A DNA stretch of 64,000 nt from Qipengyuania marisflavi (GTDB lineage Bacteria; Pseudomonadota; Alphaproteobacteria; Sphingomonadales; Sphingomonadaceae), in NCBI RefSeq assembly GCF_005884405.1, contig NZ_VCAO01000003.1:408121-472120 (forward strand), written 5' to 3'. Position numbers and translations under genes: made by a program. The notes under the pieces are model-generated. The model did not search any database, was not told the DNA's origin, and was given only the letters and a program-made list of their open reading frames with translations. How positions within the stretch are numbered: position 1 is the stretch's first letter; the number at the start of each line of letters is the position of its first letter. Positions 30,068 to 38,848 of the stretch are shown here, in pieces.

Positions 30068-30093
30068 TGCATAGGTAACGGGGAGGCGGCAAT

Positions 30094-31458
30094 ATGACAG
30101 CAGCAGTGTTGACGCGCAGCGAGGAACGGCTCTGGGGCCATCCCAAGGGACTGTATTTCCTCGCCATGACCGAGGCGTGGGAGCGGTTCAGCTTCTACGG
30201 AATGCGCACGCTGCTGGTGCTCTATATGGTGCAGGAACTGCTGCTGCCGGGCCGGATCGACAATGTCGCGGGCATGGCAGGCTATCGCAGCGTGGTAGAA
30301 GGAATCTTCGGCGAATTGTCGACGCAGGCCTTCGCCAGCCAGACCTTCGGCCTGTACGCCGGGTTCGTCTATTTCACCCCGCTGTTCGGCGGCTTGCTGG
30401 CCGACCGCTGGCTGGGCGCGAAACGGGTGGTGATGATCGGCATTGCGCTGATGACGCTGGGCCATTTCGCGATGGCGTTCGACTATAGCTTCCTGATCGC
30501 GCTGCTGTTGCTGGTTTTGGGATCGGGTTGCCTGAAGGGCAATATCGCCGCGCAGGTGGGCCATTTGTACGAACGGCACGAGGAGCAGCTGTGCTCCAAG
30601 GGCTATGCGATATTTTCCACCGGTATCAATATCGGGGCCACCATAGGCCCGCTGTTCTGCGGCCTGCTGGCGCAGCTTTACGGCTGGCACTTCGGCTTTG
30701 GGGCCGCCGGGGTGATGATGCTGATCGCCGCCGTGGTCTATTTTGCCGGACTGAAATATTTCGCCGAAGACCGCGCCGCTGCGCCAGCGGGCGAAGTGTT
30801 GCCACCGCTCACCCGCATCGAATGGCGGATGATCGCGCTGGTGGTGTTCGTGCTGGTGCTGACCATGTTCCAGAGCTTTGCCTACGAACAGATGTTCAAT
30901 GTCGGGCTGCTGTGGGTGTCGGAACGGGTGTCGCTGTCTATCGGCGGGTTTGCGGTTCCGGTGCCGTGGTTCGGGGCGGAGGACAGTTTTGCCTCGGTGA
31001 TGATCCTGCCGGTGCTGCTGGGCCTGTGGGCGTGGCAGGCACGGCGGGGCAAGGAGCCGGGCGATTTCGGCAAGCTGGCAACCGGCGCGGCGATCATGGC
31101 CGTATCCGCCGGGATGCTGGCGCTGGGATCATTGCTGGCGGGCGAGGGCAAGGTGTCCATTCTCTTCCCGCTGATCGCTTACTTCCTGTCGGGCGTCGCC
31201 TTCATGTACCAATGGCCCACCGCGCTGGCGCTGGTATCCCGCCGCGCCCCGGCCAAGATCAACGCGCTGATGATGGCGGGCGCTTATCTGACGCTGTTTG
31301 CTGTCGGCGTGATCTCGGGCTTCCTCGCGCGCTTTTACGAACCGATGGGGGACACCGCCTTCTGGACGATGCACGCCGCGTTCTCGGCCACCGGGGCTAT
31401 CGCCATAGTCTTGATCGCAGGACCGATCCGGCGGCGGATGGATATGCTGGACGGCTAG
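30094..31458 (+). CDS. POT-family proton-dependent oligopeptide transporter
   Basis: Membrane protein of 454 residues with about 12 to 14 hydrophobic segments. The proton-coupling E-x-x-E-R-F block is present as TEAWERFSFYGMRTLLVLYM near residue 26, and the second family block as FTPLFGGLLADRWLGAKRVV near residue 90. A loop of Pro/Ala-rich sequence (EDRAAAPAGEVLPP) lies between the two halves. It should import di- and tripeptides with protons. It follows the alpha/beta hydrolase gene closely. Confidence 0.92.
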   Translation: MTAAVLTRSEERLWGHPKGLYFLAMTEAWERFSFYGMRTLLVLYMVQELLLPGRIDNVAGMAGYRSVVEGIFGELSTQAFASQTFGLYAGFVYFTPLFGGLLADRWLGAKRVVMIGIALMTLGHFAMAFDYSFLIALLLLVLGSGCLKGNIAAQVGHLYERHEEQLCSKGYAIFSTGINIGATIGPLFCGLLAQLYGWHFGFGAAGVMMLIAAVVYFAGLKYFAEDRAAAPAGEVLPPLTRIEWRMIALVVFVLVLTMFQSFAYEQMFNVGLLWVSERVSLSIGGFAVPVPWFGAEDSFASVMILPVLLGLWAWQARRGKEPGDFGKLATGAAIMAVSAGMLALGSLLAGEGKVSILFPLIAYFLSGVAFMYQWPTALALVSRRAPAKINALMMAGAYLTLFAVGVISGFLARFYEPMGDTAFWTMHAAFSATGAIAIVLIAGPIRRRMDMLDG

Positions 31459-31916
31459 CCTGCGGATTCGTTTCTTGCGCCGCTGGATTCGTTTGGATCG
31501 CAAGCCGCGCCGTGCCGCTTTGCCCGCAAAAATTTTTTCACGGATTCATTTTTTGGCTTGCGCAAGCGACAAGTCCAGCTTGGTCCACGCGTCGCTGCGT
31601 TGCACCAATGCAAGACACCTGCACGATTGGCCGCAAAGCCGCGTTAAAACTTCCTTCACCCTCTTGCACATCTGCGCCAGCTGATTCAGTATCTAGTGGT
31701 CAGGATACCGGGGGTACCCACAAGACCTAGAGTTTCGGCAGCCACTCCCCATATGGGAAGGGGCACGAAATTTGCCGGGCTGTGGGGAAAAACGGGATAA
31801 GTTTTCGCCCGTTGACCGGCGAATTTTGCTAGGCTGGGCTTTCGTCCTGCCGACTCGAACACAAGCGGAACATCGCGCAGCTGGCGCGGCACCGCGAAAC
31901 AGATAGTGGGGATGAC
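31459..31916. other. intergenic region upstream of the ribonucleotide reductase gene
   Basis: About 460 bases without a supported gene. The left part has three GGATTCGTT/GGATTCATT-like words (near 31465, 31485 and 31541) and a TTGCGCAAGC dyad near 31558. The right part holds the two NrdR-like boxes listed separately and a C/G-rich stretch. Open frames in it have no conserved character. The region most likely contains the nrdA promoter and its control sites. Confidence 0.5.
31684..31733. promoter_or_regulatory. putative tandem NrdR boxes
   Basis: ATTCAGTATCTAGTGG (31684-31699) and CCACAAGACCTAGAGT (31718-31733) each match the NrdR consensus ACACWATATCTWGTGT at about 11 of 16 positions, with the core CTAG in both. 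Their centres are 34 bases apart, close to the usual three helical turns. NrdR represses ribonucleotide reductase genes, and nrdA follows. The spacing is slightly off, so the call is tentative. Confidence 0.35.
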
Positions 31917-33986
31917 ATGGATTTTCGGACTGGGGGCGACGCGGCGATGAATTTTGATCTGGAAACGCAGGACGATCCCGCCACCCAGTCTGCGAGCAAA
32001 CCCAAGAGCGATAAGCCCGATGGCGCAAAGCCTAAGAATACAAAGAAAGCGGTTGCAATGGACAGGAATGACAAGGGCAGCGACGCCCTGATCGACGACG
32101 ATGCGGGCGATATGCTCGCCGGGGCAATGGCCACGGTCGCCAAGGCCGGCGCCGACGCTGAAAACTCGGACAGCAAGAAGGTCATGGATCGCCGTTTCGA
32201 CGTGCAGACCGACCCCAGCCGCGATGCCCTGCTGACCGATTTCGGCAAGGAAACGCTGATCGATCGCTATCTGCTGCCCGGTGAAGGCTTCCAGGATTTG
32301 TTCGCGCGCGTTTCGGATGCCTATGCCGATGATGCCGAACACGCCCAGCGGCTGTATGATTACATCAGCCGCCTGTGGTTCATGCCCGCCACTCCGGTGC
32401 TGTCGAACGGCGGCACCAGTCGCGGCCTGCCGATCAGCTGCTATCTCAACAGCGTTGATGATAGCCTGGCGGGCATTGTCGGCACGTGGAATGAAAACGT
32501 CTGGCTGGCCAGCAAGGGCGGCGGCATTGGCACTTATTGGGGCAATGTCCGCGGCATTGGCGAGCCGGTTGGCCTGAATGGCAAGACCAGCGGCATCATC
32601 CCCTTTGTGCGGGTGATGGATTCGCTGACACTGGCGATTTCGCAGGGTTCACTGCGGCGCGGTTCGGCGGCGTGCTATCTGGATGTCAGCCATCCCGAGA
32701 TCGAGGAATTCCTCGAAATCCGCAAACCCAGTGGCGATTTCAACCGCAAGGCGCTCAATCTGCATCACGGCGTGCTGATCACCGATGCCTTTATGGAAGC
32801 GGTGCGTGCAGGCGACAAATTCGACCTCACCTCGCCCAAGACCGGCGAAGTGCGCGCCACTGTCGATGCGCGCAGCCTGTTCCAGAAGCTGGTCGAAACC
32901 CGGCTGGCCACGGGCGAGCCCTATATCGTCTTCTCCGACACGGTGAACCGGATGATGCCCAAGCATCACCGCGAGCTGGGTCTGAAGGTGTCGACGTCAA
33001 ACCTGTGCAGCGAAATTACCCTGCCCACCGGGCGTGACCATCTGGGCAATGACCGCACCGCCGTGTGCTGCCTGTCATCGCTCAATCTGGAAACCTGGGA
33101 GCAGTGGGAAGGTGACAAGCAGTTCATCGAAGATGTGATGCGCATGCTCGACAATGTGCTGCAGGATTATATCGACCGCGCGCCCGATGAAATGGCGCGC
33201 GCCAAATATTCCGCCAGCCGCGAACGCAGTGTCGGGCTGGGCGTGATGGGCTATCACTCCTTCCTCCAGATGAAGAACATCGGCTTTGAAAGCCCGATGG
33301 CCAAGGTCTGGAACCTGAAGATGTTCAAGCACATCAGCACCAAGGCGAACGAGGCGAGCATGATGCTGGCCAAGGAACGCGGGCCGTGCCCCGACGCCGA
33401 AGAAACCGGCGCAATGGAACGCTTCAGCTGTAAGATGGCGATTGCGCCGACCGCGTCGATATCGATCATCTGCGGCGGCACCAGCGCGTGTATCGAACCG
33501 ATCCCGGCGAATATTTACACGCACAAGACACTGTCCGGGTCCTTCGTGGTCAAGAACCCCTATCTGGAAAAACTGCTCCAGAAAAAGAGCAAGGATTCCA
33601 ACAATGTCTGGAATTCGATCCTCGAAAAGGGCGGCTCGATCCAGCATCTGGATTTCCTGACGGCGGATGAAAAGGCGACCTTCAAGACCAGCTTCGAAAT
33701 CGATCAGCGCTGGCTGCTCGAATTTGCCGCCGACCGCGCGCCCTTTATCGATCAGGCGCAGTCGCTGAACCTGTTTATTCCCGCCGATGTCGACAAATGG
33801 GACCTGATGATGCTGCACTTCCAGGCGTGGGAAAAGGGCATCAAATCGCTCTATTACCTCCGCTCCAAAAGCGTGCAGCGCGCCGGTTTCGCCGGCGGCG
33901 TGGAAGCGGACAACACCGCCGATGCGGCCAAGTTCGAACTGTCTGCCGAACAAACCGATTACGAGGAATGCCTCGCCTGTCAGTGA
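31917..33986 (+). CDS. nrdA: ribonucleoside-diphosphate reductase, large subunit
   Basis: Class I ribonucleotide reductase large subunit, 689 residues. The active-site cysteine pair is visible: Cys175 in PISCYLNSV and a later cysteine in TAVCCLSSLNL; the radical cysteine is in SNLCSEI at about residue 364. The electron-transfer tyrosine pair is at 646-647 (SLYYLRS) and the C-terminal dithiol tail is ECLACQ. An N-terminal ATP-cone is not visible; the first 80 residues are charged low-complexity sequence. The ATG at 31917 has TGGGGATGAC upstream; a second ATG at 31947 is possible. The small subunit gene nrdB lies 2.8 kb downstream, separated by other genes. Confidence 0.95.
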   Translation: MDFRTGGDAAMNFDLETQDDPATQSASKPKSDKPDGAKPKNTKKAVAMDRNDKGSDALIDDDAGDMLAGAMATVAKAGADAENSDSKKVMDRRFDVQTDPSRDALLTDFGKETLIDRYLLPGEGFQDLFARVSDAYADDAEHAQRLYDYISRLWFMPATPVLSNGGTSRGLPISCYLNSVDDSLAGIVGTWNENVWLASKGGGIGTYWGNVRGIGEPVGLNGKTSGIIPFVRVMDSLTLAISQGSLRRGSAACYLDVSHPEIEEFLEIRKPSGDFNRKALNLHHGVLITDAFMEAVRAGDKFDLTSPKTGEVRATVDARSLFQKLVETRLATGEPYIVFSDTVNRMMPKHHRELGLKVSTSNLCSEITLPTGRDHLGNDRTAVCCLSSLNLETWEQWEGDKQFIEDVMRMLDNVLQDYIDRAPDEMARAKYSASRERSVGLGVMGYHSFLQMKNIGFESPMAKVWNLKMFKHISTKANEASMMLAKERGPCPDAEETGAMERFSCKMAIAPTASISIICGGTSACIEPIPANIYTHKTLSGSFVVKNPYLEKLLQKKSKDSNNVWNSILEKGGSIQHLDFLTADEKATFKTSFEIDQRWLLEFAADRAPFIDQAQSLNLFIPADVDKWDLMMLHFQAWEKGIKSLYYLRSKSVQRAGFAGGVEADNTADAAKFELSAEQTDYEECLACQ

Positions 33987-33995
33987 TGGGCTCAT

Positions 33996-34493
33996 ATGGT
34001 CGAGTTGATGAGATCAAGGAAATCTGTTGCGTTGCTGAAAAAACTTAATCCAGCGCCTTGGGCTACTACATTTATTAGTGCCGGATGGACGCTGGTCGTA
34101 GAGACGGCACCTGACATATTTCCAAAAACCAGTCCTATATTTTTATATATCGGGATTGCAGGAATCTTAATAGGTATACTTTGGATTGTTTTTGACCGGA
34201 ATTCGAACAAGGAAGTGAACATGAAAGAAACGGAAGAGGAGAAACGTCTCCGACTTGAAAATCCGATAGAGGCCTTGGGAAAAAGCAATGCTGTATTTGC
34301 AGCGTATGGGAAAGATCACGTATATCGTGATATTCATATACATGGCGTGACTGGCGAAGCAATGTATCTTGATGTCGAAAACCTAGATGCAAAGAGAATA
34401 AATATAACTATGGCAGAACAGGAGGCGTCACAATTCCCTCCCACTCGACAGCGCGCAAAGTACTTTTCAGGTTGGTCACCACCTAAAAAATAG
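33996..34493 (+). CDS. AT-rich orphan gene, membrane protein of unknown function
   Basis: A 165-residue protein with a strongly AT-rich sequence compared with everything around it (many ATA, AAA and TTT codons). Residues 22-42 and about 47-67 are hydrophobic and look like two membrane helices. The C-terminal half is hydrophilic, starting KETEEEKRLRLENPIEALGK, and contains HVYRDIHIHGVTGEAMYLD, a beta-rich segment. I do not recognise a family. It lies 9 bases after nrdA and interrupts the usual nrdA-nrdB order. The base composition suggests foreign origin. Confidence 0.6.
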   Translation: MVELMRSRKSVALLKKLNPAPWATTFISAGWTLVVETAPDIFPKTSPIFLYIGIAGILIGILWIVFDRNSNKEVNMKETEEEKRLRLENPIEALGKSNAVFAAYGKDHVYRDIHIHGVTGEAMYLDVENLDAKRINITMAEQEASQFPPTRQRAKYFSGWSPPKK

Positions 34494-34562
34494 TGGAACT
34501 CATTGTATGCTAGCTGAATAGTTAGGCGGCTCGCGTCAGCACGCGCTTTCCGGAAGTCTTTA

Positions 34563-35807
34563 TCAGGCCGCAGCTCCCACCGCGACTTTCCCCATTTTTG
34601 CTCCCGGCAGCGCCATTTGCGTGCGGTTGCGACCGTCGTTTTTCGCGCGGTAAAGCGCCATGTCGGCTTCGGCGAGCAGCCGTCCCAGATGCGGTGCTTC
34701 GTCATCTTCGTGGATCGCCACGCCGATGCTGGTGGTGCAGGTGACGCTGGTGTCGGTGTTGCTGTGGACCATTTCGATCCGCTCGATCGCGGTGCGCAGA
34801 TCCTCGGCAATCTGCAGCGCCTGCGTCTCGCCATCGACGCGCAGCAGCATGACAAATTCCTCGCCGCCAAATCGCGCCGCCAGCCCGCCATGTCCGTCGG
34901 CGCAATTGCGCATCACATCGGCCACCGCGCGCAGGCATTCGTCGCCGGTCTGGTGGCCCCAGCGATCATTGAAGGCCTTGAAGTGATCCAGATCGAGCAT
35001 CATCGCCGCCACACGCGCCTCGCCATGGGCGGGCCGGGCGTTGAAATGGCTGGCAAACACATCTTCAAAATGGCGTCGATTTGCCAGATCGGTCAGCGGG
35101 TCGCGCCGTGACAGTTCGGCCAGGCGGGCGTTGGCGGTTTCCATATCCGCCATCTGGTGACTGGCCTGCAATGCCAACAGGAAATTGCGGATTTGCAGCC
35201 GCCACAACCGCTGCCCCAGTACGGCAGCAGACACCCCTGTCAGCACGATGATCGCAACAAACGGCGCCTCGGCCGCGATCCGGTGATCATACGCAAACAT
35301 CGCCGCAGCGGTGCCGATCACATAGCAGACCACGAAAATCGCTTTTTCGATTGGCGCCAGCGGCAGGACCGGAACCACTATTCCCAACATCAGGACTGTG
35401 CCCATCATCAGGAATGCATCGATCGGCGGTTCGGGCCAGACCGCACCGCGCATCAGCACCATCGAAAACGCTATCAGCGACACGCCCATTAGCACTTTTT
35501 GCAAATGCGGGTAGCGACGCGGAATAGCCAGCGCCGCGATCTGTAGCGGAAGCACGAAGATGAGGCGGTTCAGCGATGCCTCGACGATATGGTCGGGCAT
35601 CGAGATGGCGTCGACAAACAGGGTAACGATGGCCAGCACCATGCCCATCGCCACAAAGAACTGCACATCGTGGAAGTGCCGCTCGGTCATGTCGGCATCA
35701 AAAGCGGCGCGCAGCGGTTTCGGCCAGGCGCGCGGACCGGTCCCCTGCGCCAGCGCAAGGTCGGTCATCGCCCCCAGCCCCTCAGTTGGCTTAGTAGTCC
35801 CGTCCAT
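34563..35807 (-). CDS. GGDEF diguanylate cyclase with N-terminal membrane sensor
   Basis: Protein of 414 residues. Residues about 45-215 carry six hydrophobic segments forming a membrane sensor. The GGDEF domain starts at RRDPLTDLANRRHFEDVF near residue 235; the catalytic motif is RFGGEEFVML near residue 322. The substrate block LDLDHFKAFNDRWGHQTGDECL is canonical. No RxxD precedes the GGEEF by five residues, so product feedback is not expected at that site. It is transcribed against the nrd genes. The start could also be at 35768. Confidence 0.9.
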   Translation of the reverse strand: MDGTTKPTEGLGAMTDLALAQGTGPRAWPKPLRAAFDADMTERHFHDVQFFVAMGMVLAIVTLFVDAISMPDHIVEASLNRLIFVLPLQIAALAIPRRYPHLQKVLMGVSLIAFSMVLMRGAVWPEPPIDAFLMMGTVLMLGIVVPVLPLAPIEKAIFVVCYVIGTAAAMFAYDHRIAAEAPFVAIIVLTGVSAAVLGQRLWRLQIRNFLLALQASHQMADMETANARLAELSRRDPLTDLANRRHFEDVFASHFNARPAHGEARVAAMMLDLDHFKAFNDRWGHQTGDECLRAVADVMRNCADGHGGLAARFGGEEFVMLLRVDGETQALQIAEDLRTAIERIEMVHSNTDTSVTCTTSIGVAIHEDDEAPHLGRLLAEADMALYRAKNDGRNRTQMALPGAKMGKVAVGAAA

Positions 35808-35915
35808 CGCGGCGACTGTAGGGATAAATGGTTAAAGGACAATCGGCCATTCCCCGCTTGCCTTGGCGCAACCCTTCGCTAGTGGGTTTGCGAACGATTC
35901 TCAAAAGGACAAATT

Positions 35916-36368
35916 ATGCGCAAGTGGCACCGCTGGCTTTCGGTTGTTTTCGGCATCTTCCTGCTGTTTATCGCGTCGACTGGCCTGCTGAGCCATTTCG
36001 CCGCGCTGTGGCCCGAAAGCCCGGTAGAGGTTGTGCCGCAGGTGCAGGCGCACGAGAATGTGGACAAGGCTGCGGCCCCGACTGCCACTGTACCCGCCGC
36101 ACCCGCCACCGCCCCCGAAGCAGCCGCATTCACCTGTCCCGAGGGGTGGCGCTGCCGTCCCGATCCGCCGCAGACCGGCCCGCGTGCATGGGTCGGGTTC
36201 TTCCACCATTTGCATTCGGGCGAAGAATTCGGGCCCGTGGGCACCGCACTGTCGATCCTGTCAGGCTTCGCGCTGCTGTTTTTCGCCTTTTCGGGCCTGT
36301 GGATGTATTTGCGCATGTGGACCGACCGCGCCCGCCGCGGAGCGCAGGGTCGCTGGTTCTGGAAGTGA
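35916..36368 (+). CDS. PepSY-associated transmembrane protein
   Basis: A 150-residue protein with two membrane helices: residues 5-30 (WLSVVFGIFLLFIASTGLLS) and about 110-135 (ALSILSGFALLFFAFSGLWM). Between them is a periplasmic loop, Ala/Pro-rich, with a Cys pair in TCPEGWRCRP. The second helix block FHHLHSGEEFGPVG, with histidines before it, resembles the PepSY-TM family often linked to iron-siderophore uptake. The function is unknown. It lies between the diguanylate cyclase and nrdB. Confidence 0.75.
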   Translation: MRKWHRWLSVVFGIFLLFIASTGLLSHFAALWPESPVEVVPQVQAHENVDKAAAPTATVPAAPATAPEAAAFTCPEGWRCRPDPPQTGPRAWVGFFHHLHSGEEFGPVGTALSILSGFALLFFAFSGLWMYLRMWTDRARRGAQGRWFWK

Positions 36369-36373
36369 GCTCC

Positions 36374-36437
36374 CGCCCTCAAACAGCGAAGCGTTAGGGC
36401 GAACAAAACCGCCCTCAGGCAGCGCAGCGATAGGGCA
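36374..36437. repeat. two-unit inverted repeat element
   Basis: Two related 28-base units, 36374-36401 and 36410-36437, share the pattern CGCCCTCA..CAGCG.AGCG.TAGGGC. In each the outer GCCCT pairs with AGGGC, giving a short hairpin. The differences between the units fall in the loop and at three other positions. They resemble an intergenic repeat family such as REP elements, but I cannot see other copies in this window. Confidence 0.4.
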
Positions 36438-36466
36438 GCAAACACTCCCTCACCCCCAAACCAATA

Positions 36467-36492
36467 CGCCCCGCCTTTCGCAAGGCGGGGCG
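36467..36492. terminator. GC-rich hairpin, terminator-like
   Basis: CGCCCCGCCTT (36467-36477) pairs perfectly with AAGGCGGGGCG (36482-36492) around the loop TCGC, an 11-base stem. There is no T-run after it. It lies downstream of the PepSY-type gene and before nrdB, so it may end transcription of the former. Confidence 0.4.
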
Positions 36493-36745
36493 CGGGGGCG
36501 GCGGATTGGCCCGCGAAAGGGGAGGCCGGGCCTGCTCGCCTGTCCCCGAAGACCGCACAATTGCGTTCACCGGATCAACGCCGCTGGCGCGCGCGCGGTT
36601 CCGGAGCGGGCGCGGCAGCGGTGCATTGCGACGAACGGACACTTCTCCCCGGCTTATCCCCGCCGAATCACCACGCTTTGGGTTCGATTTTTCTGCAAAA
36701 TTGCCTATATGGATTCGTTCACCCAGAATCCCCGGAGACCACAAG

Positions 36746-37810
36746 ATGTCGTTGACCGAAGCCCGTAGCACCTACAAGCCCTTCGAATATCCGTGGGCCT
36801 ACGACTTCTGGAAACGCCAGCAGCAGATCCACTGGATGCCCGAAGAGGTGCCGCTGGGCGAGGATTGCCGCGACTGGGCGCAGAACCTCACCTCGCACGA
36901 ACGCAATCTGCTCACCCAGATCTTCCGCTTCTTCACCCAGGCCGATATCGAGGTGCAGGATTGCTACCACGAAAAATACGGCCGCGTGTTCAAGCCGGTC
37001 GAGGTCAAGATGATGCTCGCCGCGTTCTCCAACATGGAAACGGTGCACATCGCCGCCTACAGCCATTTGCTCGACACCATCGGCATGCCCGAGAGCGAAT
37101 ATGGCATGTTCCTCGAATATGAGGAGATGAAGGCCAAGCATGATTACCTGCAGGAATTCGGTGTTGACAGTGACGAGGATATCGCCCGCACGCTGGCGAT
37201 GTTCGGCGGCTTTACCGAAGGGCTGCAACTGTTCGCCAGCTTCGCGATGCTGATGAACTTCCCGCGCTTCAACAAGATGAAGGGCATGGGGCAGATCGTC
37301 AGCTGGTCGGTCCGCGATGAAAGCCTGCATTGCGAAGGCATCACGCGCCTGTTTCACGCCTTCTGTGCCGAGCGCGACTGCCTGACCAAATCGGTCAAGG
37401 AAGACATCATGGATGCCTGCCAGAAAACCGTGCGGCTGGAAGACAATTTCATCGATCTGGCGTTCGAGGACGGTCCCGTCCCCGGCATGACCGCCAAGGA
37501 AATCAAGCGCTACATCCGCTACATCGCCGACTGGCGGCTGGGCCAGCTGGGCCTGCCCGCGATTTACATGGTGGAGGATCACCCCCTGCCGTGGCTGGCC
37601 CCGCTGCTGAACGGTGTGGAGCACGCCAACTTCTTCGAAACCCGCGCCACCGAATACTCCAAGGGCGCGACCACCGGCAATTGGCAGGACGTGTGGAGCA
37701 GCTTCGACAAACGCGCCAACGCCGGCAAGGGCGAGGAAGCCAACGATCTGGCCGAGAACGACGGTCCGGGTCTGTTTGGCGATGACGCCGGGGTGCAGGC
37801 GGCGGAGTGA
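36746..37810 (+). CDS. nrdB: ribonucleoside-diphosphate reductase, small subunit
   Basis: Radical-generating small subunit of class I ribonucleotide reductase, 354 residues. The dinuclear metal site is visible: the second ligand block is METVHIAAYSHLL, holding E-x2-H and the radical tyrosine four residues after the His, as in the E. coli enzyme. Later ligand blocks are FASFAMLM and SWSVRDESLHCEG. The C-terminal tail that docks on the large subunit is acidic (DDAGVQAAE) and differs from E. coli. The start at 36746 follows CCGGAGACC; a longer open frame before it is not family-like. Confidence 0.95.
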   Translation: MSLTEARSTYKPFEYPWAYDFWKRQQQIHWMPEEVPLGEDCRDWAQNLTSHERNLLTQIFRFFTQADIEVQDCYHEKYGRVFKPVEVKMMLAAFSNMETVHIAAYSHLLDTIGMPESEYGMFLEYEEMKAKHDYLQEFGVDSDEDIARTLAMFGGFTEGLQLFASFAMLMNFPRFNKMKGMGQIVSWSVRDESLHCEGITRLFHAFCAERDCLTKSVKEDIMDACQKTVRLEDNFIDLAFEDGPVPGMTAKEIKRYIRYIADWRLGQLGLPAIYMVEDHPLPWLAPLLNGVEHANFFETRATEYSKGATTGNWQDVWSSFDKRANAGKGEEANDLAENDGPGLFGDDAGVQAAE

Positions 37811-37860
37811 GTTGATCCAAACTGGCGGCATCTGCTTGACCGGAACGCATAGAGAACATA

Positions 37861-37885
37861 GCGATACCAGAAGAGGGAGTATCGC
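37861..37885 (+). promoter_or_regulatory. inverted repeat enclosing the methyltransferase ribosome-binding site
   Basis: GCGATAC (37861-37867) and GTATCGC (37879-37885) are perfect 7-base inverted arms. The 11-base interval holds the ribosome-binding site AGAGGGA, and the right arm ends directly at the ATG. As RNA it would form a hairpin that presents or hides the site; as DNA it could be an operator. Both would regulate the restriction-modification genes. Confidence 0.5.
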
Positions 37886-38848
37886 ATGCATTCGATAGAA
37901 TTCTGTGCAGGGGCTGGTGGTCAGGCACTCGGGTTGGAGCAGGCAGGCTTCCGGCATGAGGCTCTGGTCGAGATTGAGCCCGATTTTGCCAACACTTTGC
38001 GATTGAATCGTCCTGCGTGGGATGTTCGCGCTGCGGATATGGCTGCGTTTGATGGGCGACCTTACAAAGGCGTAGAGCTGCTGACGGCAGGGCTACCATG
38101 CCCCCCATTTTCGGTCGCTGGAAAGCAACTGGGTGAAAGGGATGAGCGCAATTTGTTTCCTGCTGCCCTGCGATTGGTGGACGAAATTCGGCCCAAAGCG
38201 GTAATGATCGAGAACGTCCGCGGTTTTCTTTCAGCAGTTTTCGAGGATTATCGAACGCATTTGCGTGCACAGTTGGACAAACTTGGCTATAAGACCGACT
38301 GGCGCTTGCTTAACGCCTCTGATTTCGGTGTATCGCAGCTTCGCCCGCGTGTGGTTATCGTGGCCATTCGCAAGGACTTGGTTGAGGCATTCGACTGGCC
38401 TGAAGTGCAGCCGCACAACCCGCGTTCGGTTGGCAAACTCCTCCATGACCTTATGGCCGAGAATGGTTGGCGAGGGGCAAGCCAATGGGCCGCCCGCGCC
38501 GATGATATCGCTCCGACTCTTGTGGGAGGGTCGAAAAAGCATGGCGGTCCAGATCTCGGGCCAACGCGAGCGCGCAAGGCTTGGGCAAGTTTGGGTGTCG
38601 AAGGCAAGAGTCTTGCAAATGCCCCTCCGGAGCGAGATTTCGTCGGGATGCCACGTTTGACTCTACGCATGGCCGCGCGGCTTCAGGGTTTTCCCGATAG
38701 CTGGGAGTTTTACGGAAAGAAAACCACGCAATACCGCCAAATAGGCAATGCATTTCCGCCCCCTGTCGCGAGAGCGGTTGCGGCCAACCTGGCAGTTGCG
38801 TTGCGCGTCCAAAAAACATTCGCAGCAAGTTCGCCACGCGCTGCATGA
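37886..38848 (+). CDS. DNA (cytosine-5) methyltransferase of a type II restriction-modification system
   Basis: Protein of 320 residues with the ordered C5-methyltransferase motifs: motif I FCAGAGGQALGLEQAGF, motif IV LPCPPFSVAG with the catalytic Cys72, motif VI IENVRGF, motif VIII QLRPRVVIVA, motif IX LTLRMAARLQGFPDSW, and motif X QIGNAFPPPVARAV. It should protect the host at the site cut by the nuclease that follows. Its stop overlaps the start of that gene (ATGA), so the two are made together. The base composition is less GC-rich than in the surrounding core genes. Confidence 0.93.
   Translation: MHSIEFCAGAGGQALGLEQAGFRHEALVEIEPDFANTLRLNRPAWDVRAADMAAFDGRPYKGVELLTAGLPCPPFSVAGKQLGERDERNLFPAALRLVDEIRPKAVMIENVRGFLSAVFEDYRTHLRAQLDKLGYKTDWRLLNASDFGVSQLRPRVVIVAIRKDLVEAFDWPEVQPHNPRSVGKLLHDLMAENGWRGASQWAARADDIAPTLVGGSKKHGGPDLGPTRARKAWASLGVEGKSLANAPPERDFVGMPRLTLRMAARLQGFPDSWEFYGKKTTQYRQIGNAFPPPVARAVAANLAVALRVQKTFAASSPRAA

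Larger units (their letters stand above)
36369..36745. other. intergenic region before nrdB with hairpin repeats
   Basis: About 377 bases without a supported gene. It holds two related inverted-repeat units at 36374-36437 and a strong GC hairpin at 36467-36492, both listed separately. The part 36500-36745 is mostly featureless; the last 100 bases turn AT-rich (TTTTTCTGCAAAATTGCC near 36690) and end with CCGGAGACCACAAG before the nrdB ATG. No NrdR-like pair is visible here. Confidence 0.5.
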
